DNA of 51,390 nucleotides from Chrysophaeum taylorii (lineage: Eukaryota > Sar > Pelagophyceae > Pelagomonadales > Pelagomonadaceae), in contig JAQMWT010000176.1 in assembly GCA_029834535.1 (NCBI GenBank), positions 1 through 51,390 on the forward strand, given 5' to 3'. Position 1 is the stretch's first letter. Each line of letters starts with the position of its first letter. Below the pieces are notes generated by a model, which did not search any database, was not told where the DNA came from, and saw nothing but the letters and a program-made list of their open reading frames with translations. The position numbers and the translations under genes are program-made. This document shows positions 17,792-27,533 of this stretch, piece by piece.

Positions 17792-18530
17792 AGACGTCAA
17801 GTCGTCCCAGACATCCTCACCACGCTCGACAACAAAGAGCAACTCTACGACATCAAAACCCTCGCTTGGGGTTCGTTGTACACCGCCCACGCCCTCCATC
17901 CCTCCCACCCGTCGCCTGTCGATCGGCGCGCAGCGCAAGTCCACTCCGCTCACGCCCGCGGCATCGACGCCATCATCCCCCACCCGGGTACAGCACCACC
18001 GCCTGGCTTCTTGGGCCCTGTCGAACAGCGGCTACGTAGCTACGGCACCGTCGCCGGCCTCGTCTTTGGTGCCTTCGGTGAGGCCAGCGCGGCGTGCCAC
18101 GCTCGAGCGCATCGCTGCGCGAACCTGGGTGACAAGCGGCTGCGCCAACTTCACAGAGGCAAAGGCGGCCCAAACTCGCCGCATATACCGTGAGTGGGGG
18201 ATCGCCAACGCATTAGGCCGGGCTCGCTGTGCCCTCACCGCCCTCACCCGTGTCGCCGCCTCGTGGAACCCCGCCCAGGCCGCCCGATCCCAGCAGGACG
18301 TCACCCTTCGTCGCACATACGTCCGGCGGCAGCATGCGTACGACCTACGGGCGGGGCCCGTCCTCTCTTCGCCTGCCCCACGCCTCGGCGATGACCCCGA
18401 CTAGGTCCCGCGTACTTATCTCCGCCCGTCAGGCACATCCCTCATACCCCACAAACCCACCCACATCCTTCATGCTCCCCACACACACCCTCCCCTCTTA
18501 ACAGTCGACATTTAAAGACAGACAGACAGA
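17792..18530 (+). pseudogene. LINE 3'-end fragment C (endonuclease C-terminus)
   Basis: A 5'-truncated copy starting at the endonuclease core (GACGTCAAGTCGTCCCAGAC, just before the PD motif), through the C-terminal domain to the stop and 3' UTR, ending in ACAGACAGACAG. Small deletions relative to copy F break the frame (for example a loss near 18107). Confidence 0.8.
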
Positions 18531-19285
18531 ACCGAGGCAATCTCGCCCGACGTCAAGTCGTCCCAGACATCCTCACCACGCTCGACAACAAGGAGCAACT
18601 CTACGACATCAAAACCCTCACTTGGGGTTCGTTGTACACCGCCCACGCCCTCCATCCCTCCCACCCGTCGCCTGTCGATCGGCGCGCAGCGCAAGTCCAC
18701 TCCGAATACCTCGCTCACGCCCGCGGCATCGACGCCATCATCCCCCAGCCGGGTACAGCACCACCGCCTGGCTTCTTGGGCCCTGTCGAACAGCGGCTGT
18801 AGCTACGGCACCGTCGCCGGCCTCGTCTTTGGTGCCTTCGGTGAGGCCAGCGCGGCGTGCCACGCTCTGCCCAAACATGCGCAGAGCGCAGCGCGAACCT
18901 GGGTGACAAGCGGCTGCGCCAACTTCACAGAGGCAAAGGCGGCCCAAACTCGCCGCATCTACCATGAGGGGGATCGCCAACGCATTAGGCCGGGCTCGCT
19001 GTGCCCTCACCGCCCTCACCCATGTCGCCGCCGCGGGAACCCCACCCAGGCCGCCAGATCCCAGCAGGACGTCACCCTTCGTCGCACATACGTCCGGCGG
19101 CAGCATGCGCCGACCTACGGGCGGGGCCCATCCTCTTCGCCTGCCCCACGCCTCGGCGATGACCCCGACTAGGTCCGCGTATTATCTCCGCCCGTCAGGC
19201 ACATCCTCATACCCCACAAACCCACCCACATCCTTCATGCTCCACACGCCCCCTCTTAGCAGTCGACATTTAAAGACAGACAGAC
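18531..19285 (+). pseudogene. LINE 3'-end fragment D
   Basis: It starts about 20 bp further upstream in the LINE than fragment C (ACCGAGGCAATCTCGCC) and ends in TTTAAAGACAGACAGAC. It has several 1-4-base losses relative to copy F (for example at 18800 and 18870), so the frame is broken. Confidence 0.8.
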
Positions 19286-20846
19286 TCCAATCGTCCTCCA
19301 ACGCCTGTCTTCCTGCTCGAAGTGGGGTGGCGGCATTCGCCTGCGCCGACCTCAGCCCCGCCGCCTTTGTTGGCACGGCGGCCCAGGCCCTCCCACACCT
19401 CGTCGACCTTCGCGATCCTACGGGTGCCTTGGAGGTCCCTGGCTACCTCCCGCCTCGCCTCGGTCCTGGGTGCCACTTTTCGCACAGGTAACGAGTTGCA
19501 CCGTTGGCACCACTCCTCGCATCCGGTTGCCGCCTGGGGCGGGCACTCGAGACTGCGTGGAACGGACTTCGGGCTGATCTCCGTACCACGCTGGCTTCCC
19601 ACGGCGGCGCTGGTTCCGGCGACCCCGCCAACGTTCATCTCGTCGACGGTCCTCTCTCCCACGAATTCGTGTCCATGGGCGTCCTCGTCGACCCCACCAT
19701 CTCGACACCCGTGCTCATACCCCAACTCCAGCGTGCTCTAACCTCCCAGCGCGAGACAGCTCGGGCCACTGCACTCCAGCGCCTTGCGGCCACCCTTCCC
19801 ATCACCGAAGCACTTCGAGTAGCGGCGTCCTCCTGGGATCGCTTCGACCACGTTCATCAGCTCGTGGCCCAGCTCTGCCTTCAAATCCCCAACCGCTGCT
19901 GGGCTGAGATGTGTGCCCAGTACTTTGGCTACCCCTCTCCAGCTTGTTTGGGCCTCGTGGGCACTCGCATTCTGGGCACTGACGTCGTTCTCGACGCTCA
20001 CGGCAAGGTGCTTCTCACGCAGGCCAACCTTGTCAACCGCGGAGGAGCGCGGACCACCTGGCATGACGGCCAGCTCGACTGCGTCCACGGCAGCGTCAAA
20101 GAGGCCGGCATCCCAGCCCTGTCCGAGGTTTTCGGCATCTTTGCTGACGTTTCAAAACCGCTTGGGGTTCGTTGTACACCGCCCACGCCCTCCATCCCTC
20201 CCACCCGTCGCCTGTCGATCGGCGCGCAGCGCAAGTCCACTCCGAATACCTCGCTCACGCCCGCGGCATCGACGCCATCATCCCCCAGCCGGGTACAGCA
20301 CCACCGCCTGGCTTCTTGGGCCCTGTCGAACAGCGGCTACGTAGCTACGGCACCGTCGCCGGCCTCGTCTTTGGTGCCTTCGGTGAGGCCAGCGCGGCGT
20401 GCCACGCTCTCGCCCAAACATGCGCAGAGCGCATCGCTGCGCGAACCTGGGTGACAAGCGGCTGCGCCAACTTCACAGAGGCAAAGGCGGCCCAAACTCG
20501 CCGCATCTACCGTGAGTGGGGGATCGCCAACGCATTAGGCCGGGCTCGCTGTGCCCTCACCGCCCTCACCCATGTCGCCGCCTCGGGGAACCCCGCCCAG
20601 GCCGCCCGATCCCAGCAGGCCGTCACCTTCGTCGCACATACGTCCGGCGGCAGCATGCGTACGACCTACGTGCGGGGCCCGTCCTCTCTTCGCCTGCCCC
20701 ACGCCTCGGCGATGACCCCGACTAGGTCCCGCGTACTTATCTCCGCCCGTTAGGCACATCCCTCATACCCCACAAACCCACCCACATCCTTCATGCTCCC
20801 TACACACACCCCCCTCTTAGCAGTCGACATTTAAAGACAGACAGAC
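19286..20846 (+). pseudogene. LINE 3'-end fragment E (thumb plus endonuclease)
   Basis: It starts at GACTCCA, downstream of the RT catalytic core, and runs to the 3' tail. An open frame from 19504 covers the thumb and most of the C-terminal domain. An internal deletion near 20150 joins GCTGACGT to a point past the PD-x12-DIK endonuclease motif, so the nuclease core is lost. It shares its exact 5' breakpoint with copy F, which suggests the two arose by tandem duplication rather than by separate insertions. Confidence 0.8.
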
Positions 20847-22550
20847 TCCAACGGCATCGTCCTCCAACGCCTCCGTCTTCCTGCTCGAAGTGGGGGTGGC
20901 GGCATTCGCTCCTGCGCCGACCTCAGCCCCGCCGCCTTTGTTGGCACGGCGGCCCAGGCCCTCCCACACCTCGTCGACCTTCGCGATCCTACGGGTGCCT
21001 TGGAGGTCCCTGGCTACCTCCCCCGCCTCGCCTCGGTCCTGGGTGCCACTTCTTTTCGCACAGGTAACGAGTTGCACCGTTGGCACCACCTCCTCGCATC
21101 CGGTTGCCGCCTGGGGCGGGCACTCGAGACTGCGTGGAACGGACTTCGGGCTGATCTCCGTACCACGCTGGCTTCCCACGGCGGCGCTGGTTCCGGCGAC
21201 CCCGCCAACGTTCATCTCGTCGACGGTCCTCTCTCCCACGAATTCGTGTCCATGGGCGTCCTCGTCGACCCCACCATCTCGACACCCGTGCTCATACCCC
21301 AACTCCAGCGTGCTCTAACCTCCCAGCGCGAGACAGCTCGGGCCACTGCACTCCAGCGCCTTGCGGCCACCCTTCCCATCACCGAAGCACTTCGAGTAGC
21401 GGCGTCCTCCTGGGATCGCTTCGACCACGTTCATCAGCTCGTGGCCCAGCTCTGGCCTTCAAATCCCCAACCGCTGCTGGGCTGAGATGTGTGCCCAGTA
21501 CTTTGGCTACCCCTCTCCAGCTTGTTTGGGCCTCGTGGGCACTCGCATTCTGGGCACTGACGTCGTTCTCGACGCTCACGGCAAGGTGCTTCTCACGCAG
21601 GCCAACCTTGTCAACCGCGGAGGAGCGCGGACCACCTGGCATGACGGCCAGCTCGACTGCGTCCACGGCAGCGTCAAAGAGGCCGGCATCCCAGCCCTGT
21701 CCGAGGTTTTCGGCATCTTTGCTGACGTCGTCGCCCCTACCATTCGCACGCGCCTCTACGGCCGGTACCGAGGCAATCTCGCCCGACGTCAAGTCGTCCC
21801 AGACATCCTCACCACGCTCGACAACAAGGAGCAACTCTACGATATCAAAACCCTCGCTTGGGGTTCGTTGTACACCGCCCACGCCCTCCATCCCTCCCCG
21901 TCGCCTGTCGATCGGCGCGCAGCGCAAGTCCACTCCGAATACCTCGCTCACGCCCGCGGCATCGACGCCATCATCCCCCAGCCGGGTACAGCACCACCGC
22001 CTGGCTTCTTGGGCCCTGTCGAACAGCGGCTACGTAGCTACGGCACCGTCGCCGGCCTCGTCTTTGGTGCCTTCGGTGAGGCCAGCGCGGCGTGCCACGC
22101 TCTCGCCCAAACATGCGCAGAGCGCATCGCTGCGCGAACCTGGGTGACAAGCGGCTGCGCCAACTTCACAGAGGCAAAGGCGGCCCAAACTCGCCGCATC
22201 TACCGTGAGTGGGGGATCGCCAACGCATTAGGCCGGGCTCGCTGTGCCCTCACCGCCCTCACCCATGTCGCCGCCTCGGGGAACCCCGCCCAGGCCGCCC
22301 GATCCCAGCAGGACGTCACCCTTCGTCGCACATACGTCCGGCGGCAGCATGCGTACGACCTACGGGCGGGGCCCGTCCTCTCTTCGCCTGCCCCACGCCT
22401 CGGCGATGACCCCGACTAGGTCCCGCGTACTTATCTCCGCCCGTTAGGCACATCCCTCATACCCCACAAACCAACCCACATCCTTCATGCTCCCCACACA
22501 CACCCCCCCCTCTTAGCAGTCGACATTTAAAGACAGACAGACAGACAGAC
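20847..22550 (+). pseudogene. LINE 3'-end fragment F with intact endonuclease domain
   Basis: The longest of the truncated copies. It has one extra G near 21452 that breaks the frame. From 21487 a clean frame of 310 codons encodes the C-terminal domain. It includes the PD pair at 21799-21804, then 12 residues, then DIK at 21841-21849, and about 30 residues later RAAQVHSEYLAHAR. A Pro-Asp, a (D/E)xK and a downstream K/R...Y helix are the marks of the restriction-like endonuclease of R2-type LINEs, which nicks the target DNA to prime reverse transcription. It ends at TAG 22417-22419, followed by the 3' UTR and (ACAG)n. Confidence 0.8.
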
Positions 22551-22580
22551 AGACAAACATCTGTCGATTAGTAGTTAAGA
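22526..22580. repeat. (ACAG)n microsatellite and Helitron-like 5' terminus
   Basis: TTTAAAGACAGACAGACAGACAGACAGACAAACATCTGTCGATTAGTAGTTAAGA. The left part is the LINE tail and repeat. The right part, read on the minus strand, is TCTTAACTACTAATCGACAGATGTTTGTC. The same pairing is seen at 41740-41806, 49921-49988 and 51015-51063. Confidence 0.75.
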
Positions 22581-22596
22581 AGATGAAAGCCAAACT

Positions 22597-22601
22597 AATC
22601 A
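22597..22601. repeat. Target-site duplication AATCA (left) of copia element
   Basis: AATCA directly precedes the 5' LTR and is repeated exactly at 27534-27538 after the 3' LTR. Five bases is the usual size for copia elements. Confidence 0.9.
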
Positions 22602-22697
22602 TGTGAGGAAGCGATGACACTTACCCCTGCACCACGTATCCAGTATCCCTACGTCATTCCCTTATCGCTAGTGTTACGCCCCATTCCAGTTGTCACA
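22602..22697 (+). repeat. 5' LTR (96 bp) of Ty1/copia element
   Basis: It starts TGTGAGGAAG and ends GTTGTCACA, with TGTGA/TCACA terminal inverted repeats. It differs from the 3' LTR at two of 96 positions. It is unusually short for an LTR. Confidence 0.9.
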
Positions 22698-22711
22698 TGG
22701 CAGCAGTGTTC
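22698..22711 (+). promoter_or_regulatory. Primer-binding-site-like sequence
   Basis: TGGCAGCAGTGTTC directly follows the 5' LTR. TGG pairs with a tRNA 3' CCA, and the sequence resembles initiator-Met-type copia sites (TGGTAGCAGAGC). The tRNA identity is not proved. Confidence 0.5.
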
Positions 22712-22801
22712 GTTCGTTCCGATCGAACCTGTGCTTGACTTCGCGGCGACTCCTCCTCGGCTTCAGTTCATTGCTACGTGTTCGGTTCGTTCTCGTTTAT
22801 C

Positions 22802-23020
22802 ATGTCCTCGATCGAAATTAAAGATAGCAAGCTTTCGCAAAAACTTGATGCCTTCAGCGGTGAGCGACATCTTTTTCACCAATGGACCCGGCGCCTGGAA
22901 AACATGATCATTTCCACCGGCGATCGTATTATCTTGACCGACGACACTTGGACCAGCATTTCCGCCTCTGGCTGCTCTGAAGAAGAATTTCGCGTCAAGC
23001 AACAACGTTCATATCCATGA
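22802..23020 (+). pseudogene. Copia gag N-terminus
   Basis: The ATG at 22802 opens a 73-codon frame (MSSIEIKDSKLSQKLDAFSGERHLFHQWTRR in outline). Its leucine/aspartate pattern ending in a Trp (F.GER.L..QWTRR) matches the start of copia Gag (L..F.G.N...W). The frame ends at 23018-23020; downstream pieces (for example FTRLYKRITDVYMGHGDRVARF) look like gag remains in other frames. Confidence 0.55.
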
Positions 23021-23939
23021 AAACCGCGACATGAACTTCACGCGACTTTACAAGCGCATTACCGATGTCTACATGGGCCATGGGGATCGCGTAGCGAGAT
23101 TCCTCAACAAGTTCATCATCGGAGTATGCAAGTTGCTCGGCATTGTACCAATCACCGGAGTTCAAGTTGCTCGGCATTGTACCTGATCCGACGCACCCTC
23201 GAGTGGGTCCTCGCATTTGACTACGTGCATCGTGCTTCACGACTTACTAGCTTTGTTTTATCGTCTCGCGTTTCGTACCGATGAATGTGGTTGTACCCTC
23301 GAGAAGTGCAACAACAATCAATTTAGATGGCATGCACAACCACTTCAGCCGCGCTATCCGCCGCGTCGTCAGCCAAAACCCCGACTTCAGACTCTTCCAA
23401 CTGACCTACCCTGTACGCTCCCCTTTCCCACCAACCTGGCTCTAATCGATTCCGACGCACTACCCAATGTCCTTTTGGCGGCTGCAAGGATCACTTTAAG
23501 GGGGACTACCGCAAGTTTCATAGTTCCTAGCTATTCCACGACAACGCGCTACCCACCATCGCCGTTCTTCTCAAGAGCGCAACACTCCCAATGACTCCAA
23601 CAACACCCAACAACACCAACCCACCAAAACCAACACCAGTAACACTACCTTTTCTGCTCCTATGCCTACTCCAACCTTGACTGATTCTAGTTCCACTCCG
23701 CCGCTTTTCTCAATACCACCACCTATTACACCCCCTTCACCGCCTTAAACGGCCGCACCCAACGTCTCACATCCACCTCCCGATACTCTATCTTATCATC
23801 TTTGCACCTTTCTGCCAATCAAGATAATTCCAAGTCAGCGTGTGTACCGCCGATTTTCTGACGCAAGCACATCAACAACCTCCTCCCACGGAAGCCCCTC
23901 GTTTTTGTGAAGGAAAAGTGTTTTTGTGGAGGCCCCTCG

Positions 23940-24345
23940 TTTTTGTTTTTAGCTCCCTTTGCACAGGCGCCCTTCGTTCTGTATTTTCCGCTATTCGTTG
24001 CTCCACCCCTCGTTCTGTATTTTTACCTCGTCGTTCTGTCTTTTCACCTCGTCGTTGCTCCCCTCCTTATTCTGTATTTTCACCTCGTCGCTGCTCCTCT
24101 CCTCGTTCTGTATTTTCCCCTCGTCGTTGCTCCTCTCCTCGTTCTGTCTTTTCACCTCGTCGTTGCTCCCCTCCTCGTTGTCTTTTCCCCTCGTCGTTGC
24201 TCCTCTCCTCGTTCTGTCTTTTCACCTCGTCGTTGCTCCCCTCCTCGTTGTCTTTTCACCTCGTCGTTGCTCCCCTCCTCGTTCTGTATTTCGCCTATTC
24301 GTTGCTCCACTTCCGTTGTGCATTTTCAGCTATTCGTTGATCCAC
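23940..24345 (+). repeat. T/C-rich minisatellite in copia interior
   Basis: Many imperfect copies of a unit of about 36 bp (CCTCGTTCTGTCTTTTCACCTCGTCGTTGCTCC). They replace the region where gag-protease-integrase would be expected. All three plus-strand frames stay open through it for long stretches because the unit is T/C-rich; these frames are not taken as genes. Confidence 0.8.
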
Positions 24346-24617
24346 TCCTCGTTGTGCTTGTCGGTTTTGGTAAAACCAGCGAATCACGTTCCATCGCGCA
24401 TTTCACCTGCCACAACCAAGCTGTGCCTGTCATTTTTTTGCGTGCGCAGCTTTCGTGCTTCCTATGTGGTTGGATCGCTCATCTTCGGGATCCTGGACAG
24501 ACGCTTCTTTGCTATGTGATTTGTGGTTCTCCTTCGCGCACTCTCGCCTTTTCGCCGCTTTTCTGACCTTTAAAATCCGGTTTTGCTATCGCAGTGAATT
24601 CCGTGCTCAGCACCCGC

Positions 24618-24686
24618 GACGCTATCTGCAATGTTCTTACGTGTCACTGCGACGCTATCTGCAACGTTCTTTCGTGCCACCACTGT
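24618..24686 (+). repeat. Short direct duplication in copia interior
   Basis: CGACGCTATCTGCAATGTTCTTACGTGTCACTG is followed at once by a near copy (CGACGCTATCTGCAACGTTCTTTCGTGCCAC...). It is a tandem duplication of about 33 bp. Confidence 0.75.
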
Positions 24687-25829
24687 CTTGCCACTATCGC
24701 CAACTTCTACCGCAGTCTATTCGAGTATGACGAGCAAAGATCGCCGCTTGCTCCTCAAACGTTGGCCCATATGGCAACTTCGTTCTTGCGAATGCGAATA
24801 CGGCCACTTCCTTATCTGCCACAGCAGGCTGGCATACAGCAGCCTGGTCTACCCATGTTCGTTCCTTACACCGCTGGCGCGTCCGAAGTCTTCCATCTTC
24901 GCGTACAGGACGCGGTCGTGCCCATGAACTTGCTCGCGCCACAACAATCAAACACCCAACGTTCGCATCAACCCTGTTTACGCCTGTTTTTGCTTCTGTC
25001 GACTCCGACCATCGTCATAACCTGGTCGCCATGCACCATGCAACATATCTGCCCAAGGCCACGTTCTCATCAGGCGTCTGATACACCGCCATCATATATA
25101 CCAGCCTGTGTTCCCGCTATCTTTACCCCGCTGCGATCCTCAGTGGCAACAATCGCTTAACGCAAGTCTTCCCAGGCACCTTTGTCGCTATTGTTCTTCA
25201 GACCTCGATTTTGCTGACAGTTTCGCTTATCAGATTCCCTGCAATGTCAACCACCGAAGGAACTTCAACGTTGTTCCGACTTTCTCGAATCACGCTTCCA
25301 AGCTCTCGTCTACTGTTGCCCCATTGTCACCTGTTCCTACTATTGCCCGATTGTCACCTGTTCTTCCGCTGTTGCCCACTTGTCCCCTATGTTTGATGAG
25401 AATGCGCCTGTTTCACTGGGACTGATCACCCCATCACGTGAACCGACCATTCTACGAGCTCATGAACTCCGCCGAACCAAAGAGAGAAAACAACAAAACG
25501 TGCACAACCAAGTCGAGCCAAACAGAGCCGACAAAACAACAAGCATGCGAAACAAAAAGCATGCAAAACAAAGTCGAGCCAAACGGAGCCGACCGCGCAA
25601 AGTCGACAAAAAGCGCACGTTATTCAGAAACAAATGGAGAGCCAACTCAAACCCACAATACTGGCGTTTTACCACGCACTGTCGATTCTGTGTCATCTTG
25701 TCATCCCCTTCGATTCTGTGTCATCTTGTCCTTCCCTGTACGTTAATTATTCTAGCTTTCGTTTCTTTGTTCATTGTGTCTTCCTTCCCTCTGTCTCGCC
25801 CAGCCCATCCAAATCCTGCACGTCGGTTA

Positions 25830-26575
25830 CAAGCCCTTGCCAAAGAATATCATTCCCTCGGTCAGCTCGGTTGCTCGGATGTTGTTCGCGTTCCTTCTCC
25901 TTTTTCTGGCACCATCTGCCCTTTGAAGTGGGTCCACCGCACGAAGTATGAATCTGGCCGCTTCAAATCGTACAATGCTCATCTCGTTGTCCGCGGTTAC
26001 AACCCGGTTCACGGCATTGCTTACCACGACACGTACCGTCCTGTAGATGTCATCTCTGCTTTCATACAAGCCCCTCGTCAGGCGTTGCCGTTCATGACTG
26101 GGATTTGCATAAGCTGGATGTCGTCTCTGCTTTCATACAAGCCCCTGTCTGGCCACCCGAAGGCTATGCTCCCAGCCAACCCAAAGATACCTCCAAACTC
26201 ATTTCCAAACTCTGTCGCTCTTGGTACGGTTGCCCGCAAGCATGTCCCCACTGGTGGCTTTACTTAGAACGCTTCCTTGTCAATGATTGTAGCTTTGTCC
26301 GCGATTCTGGTGCCACTTGCAGCTACACACTCATGCTTAAGTCTACTGTCGTTCAGCGCCTTGTTCTCGTCGTTGATGATCTTCTTGTGGCGCACCCCCG
26401 TTCTTGCATTGGCCATTACCAAGCTCCCTTTTTTGCGTTTTTCAAAGCCTTCCCACTTCCGTTGGTCTCCGCCTTGCGCGTGCTCGCGCACGTCGCACGC
26501 TCGCTATCTACCAATCCCATGCTATCCGTGAAATACTCGCCGAACATCGCTTCATCAACAGTAAACCAGAATTGA
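25830..26575 (+). pseudogene. Copia reverse transcriptase, broken
   Basis: Pieces in shifting frames give the copia RT order: GTICPLKWVHRTKYESGRF and YNAHLVVRGYNP (the kWV..K...G...y.ArLVArG block), LHKLDVVSAFIQAP (Asp strand), RSWYGCPQACPHWW (the lYGLkQa.r.W block) and VLVVDDLLVAH (YVDD equivalent). A direct repeat (26045-26075 and 26118-26148, GATGTCRTCTCTGCTTTCATACAAGCCCCT) duplicates the AFIQAP strand. Inactive as read. Confidence 0.75.
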
Positions 26576-26587
26576 CTCCCGCTCCCA

Positions 26588-27316
26588 ATGGTTCTTCCTC
26601 TTTCTGCGGCTGCTTCTCCTGCACCTGGCTCCCCTGCTCACGTCTTCATGGCACGCATCCCTTTTCGTCGTATTCTCCGTTGTGTCTTGTTTCTTTCTGT
26701 TATGCCTCGCCCTGATATCACTTGGTCCGTCAATAAGTGTGCGCGTTTTTCACACAATCCTGGTAAACCCCACTGGCACGCTTTATCCCACACTCTTCGT
26801 TACCTCTATGGTTCTCACGATCTTGCCCTTGTTCTTGGTCGCGACTCTACCTTTCGTCTCTGTGGTTATTCCGACTCCAGCTGGGCCGACGACCCTGATG
26901 ACCGCCACTCCACTACTGGCTTTTGTTTTCTCCTTGCTGGCTCTATGATAGCCTACTGCTCACGCTCGCAGTACCTCCTCGCCCGCTCCTCTTTTGAAGC
27001 TGAATTTCTCGCTCTTTACGCCGCTCCTGCTAAGCTCTCTTGGCTTCTCCAACTTTTTGATGACTTTGATCTCCCTCGTCACACGGTACCAATGTATGTC
27101 GATAACAGAACCACCGTCACCCAAGTCCGTCTCCAATGTCTCACGCGGCGCACCCGCCATATTGATATTCGCTTTTACAGCACCGCCGAATATCATCGCA
27201 ACCACATCATTGATCTCCAGCACAATCCCCGCCTTGACAACCTTAGCGATATCTTCACCCGTAGTACGGAAGCCCCTCCCTTCCTCCGGCTTCGTGCTCG
27301 TTACCTCACCTCGTGA
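26588..27316 (+). CDS. Copia RT C-terminus and RNase H
   Basis: A 242-codon uninterrupted frame. It includes RPDITWSVNKCARFSHNP (RT end), then the RNase H signature YSDSSWADDPDDRHSTTGFCF, SQYLLARSSFEAEFLAL (catalytic Asp/Glu of RNase H), MYVDNRTT and TRRTRHIDIRFYSTAEY (HID..yH...e). These are the copia-type RNase H hallmarks in order. It is the best-preserved part of the element, ending at TGA 27314-27316, about 120 bp before the 3' LTR. RNase H would remove the RNA strand during replication. Confidence 0.85.
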   Translation: MVLPLSAAASPAPGSPAHVFMARIPFRRILRCVLFLSVMPRPDITWSVNKCARFSHNPGKPHWHALSHTLRYLYGSHDLALVLGRDSTFRLCGYSDSSWADDPDDRHSTTGFCFLLAGSMIAYCSRSQYLLARSSFEAEFLALYAAPAKLSWLLQLFDDFDLPRHTVPMYVDNRTTVTQVRLQCLTRRTRHIDIRFYSTAEYHRNHIIDLQHNPRLDNLSDIFTRSTEAPPFLRLRARYLTS

Positions 27317-27437
27317 CTTCGCCCGACATCTCCTGTCTCTTTCTGCCACAATGCCTTTCCTGACGTCTTCCTTCAAGCTTCTCCTCTGTGAGCGTCTCAC
27401 TTACCCCTTTTTCCTTTTCTTTCTTTTCCAGCACCTG

Positions 27438-27533
27438 TGTGAGGAAGCTATGACACTTACCCCTGCACCACGTATCCAGTATCCCTACGTCATTCCCTTA
27501 TCGCTAGTGTAACGCCCCATTCCAGTTGTCACA
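27438..27533 (+). repeat. 3' LTR (96 bp) of Ty1/copia element
   Basis: It matches the 5' LTR except at two positions. It is preceded not by a purine-rich tract but by a pyrimidine-rich one (CTTTTTCCTTTTCTTTCTTTTCCAG), which is unusual for a plus-strand primer site. Confidence 0.9.

Larger units (their letters stand above)
16236..22580 (-). mobile_element. Helitron-like non-autonomous element carrying nested LINE fragments (copy 1)
   Basis: On the minus strand it starts at 22580 with TCTTAACTACTAATCGACAGATG, an approximate match to the Helitron 5' consensus, and ends at 16236 with CCTGCACTTG followed by T. Next to the 3' end are a minisatellite and a helicase C-terminal fragment. The interior right half (17645-22550) is filled with 5'-truncated plus-strand LINE 3' ends. 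Copies at 40757-41806 and 49989-51063 share both ends. The ends are inferred from comparing the copies in this window. A canonical CTRR 3' end is not present (CTTG instead). Confidence 0.55.
22602..27533 (+). mobile_element. Ty1/copia LTR retrotransposon, 4.9 kb, decayed coding region
   Basis: Bounded by 96-bp LTRs and a perfect 5-bp target duplication. The interior carries a gag start, a T-rich minisatellite and broken pol with reverse transcriptase and RNase H in the copia order. Integrase could not be recognised. The nearly identical LTRs say the insertion is fairly recent, yet the coding region is badly broken, so it probably moved in trans or the interior has assembly errors. It is inserted just outside the right end of Helitron copy 1. 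Confidence 0.9.

Noticed and set aside
23960..24330. A CRISPR array in the regular repeats
   Set aside because: The units are contiguous imperfect copies with no unique spacers, and the context is a eukaryotic retrotransposon.
23940..24566. Long plus-strand frames in the T/C-rich copia interior as genes
   Set aside because: They are by-products of a minisatellite without stop codons; all three frames are open and the proteins are repetitive.
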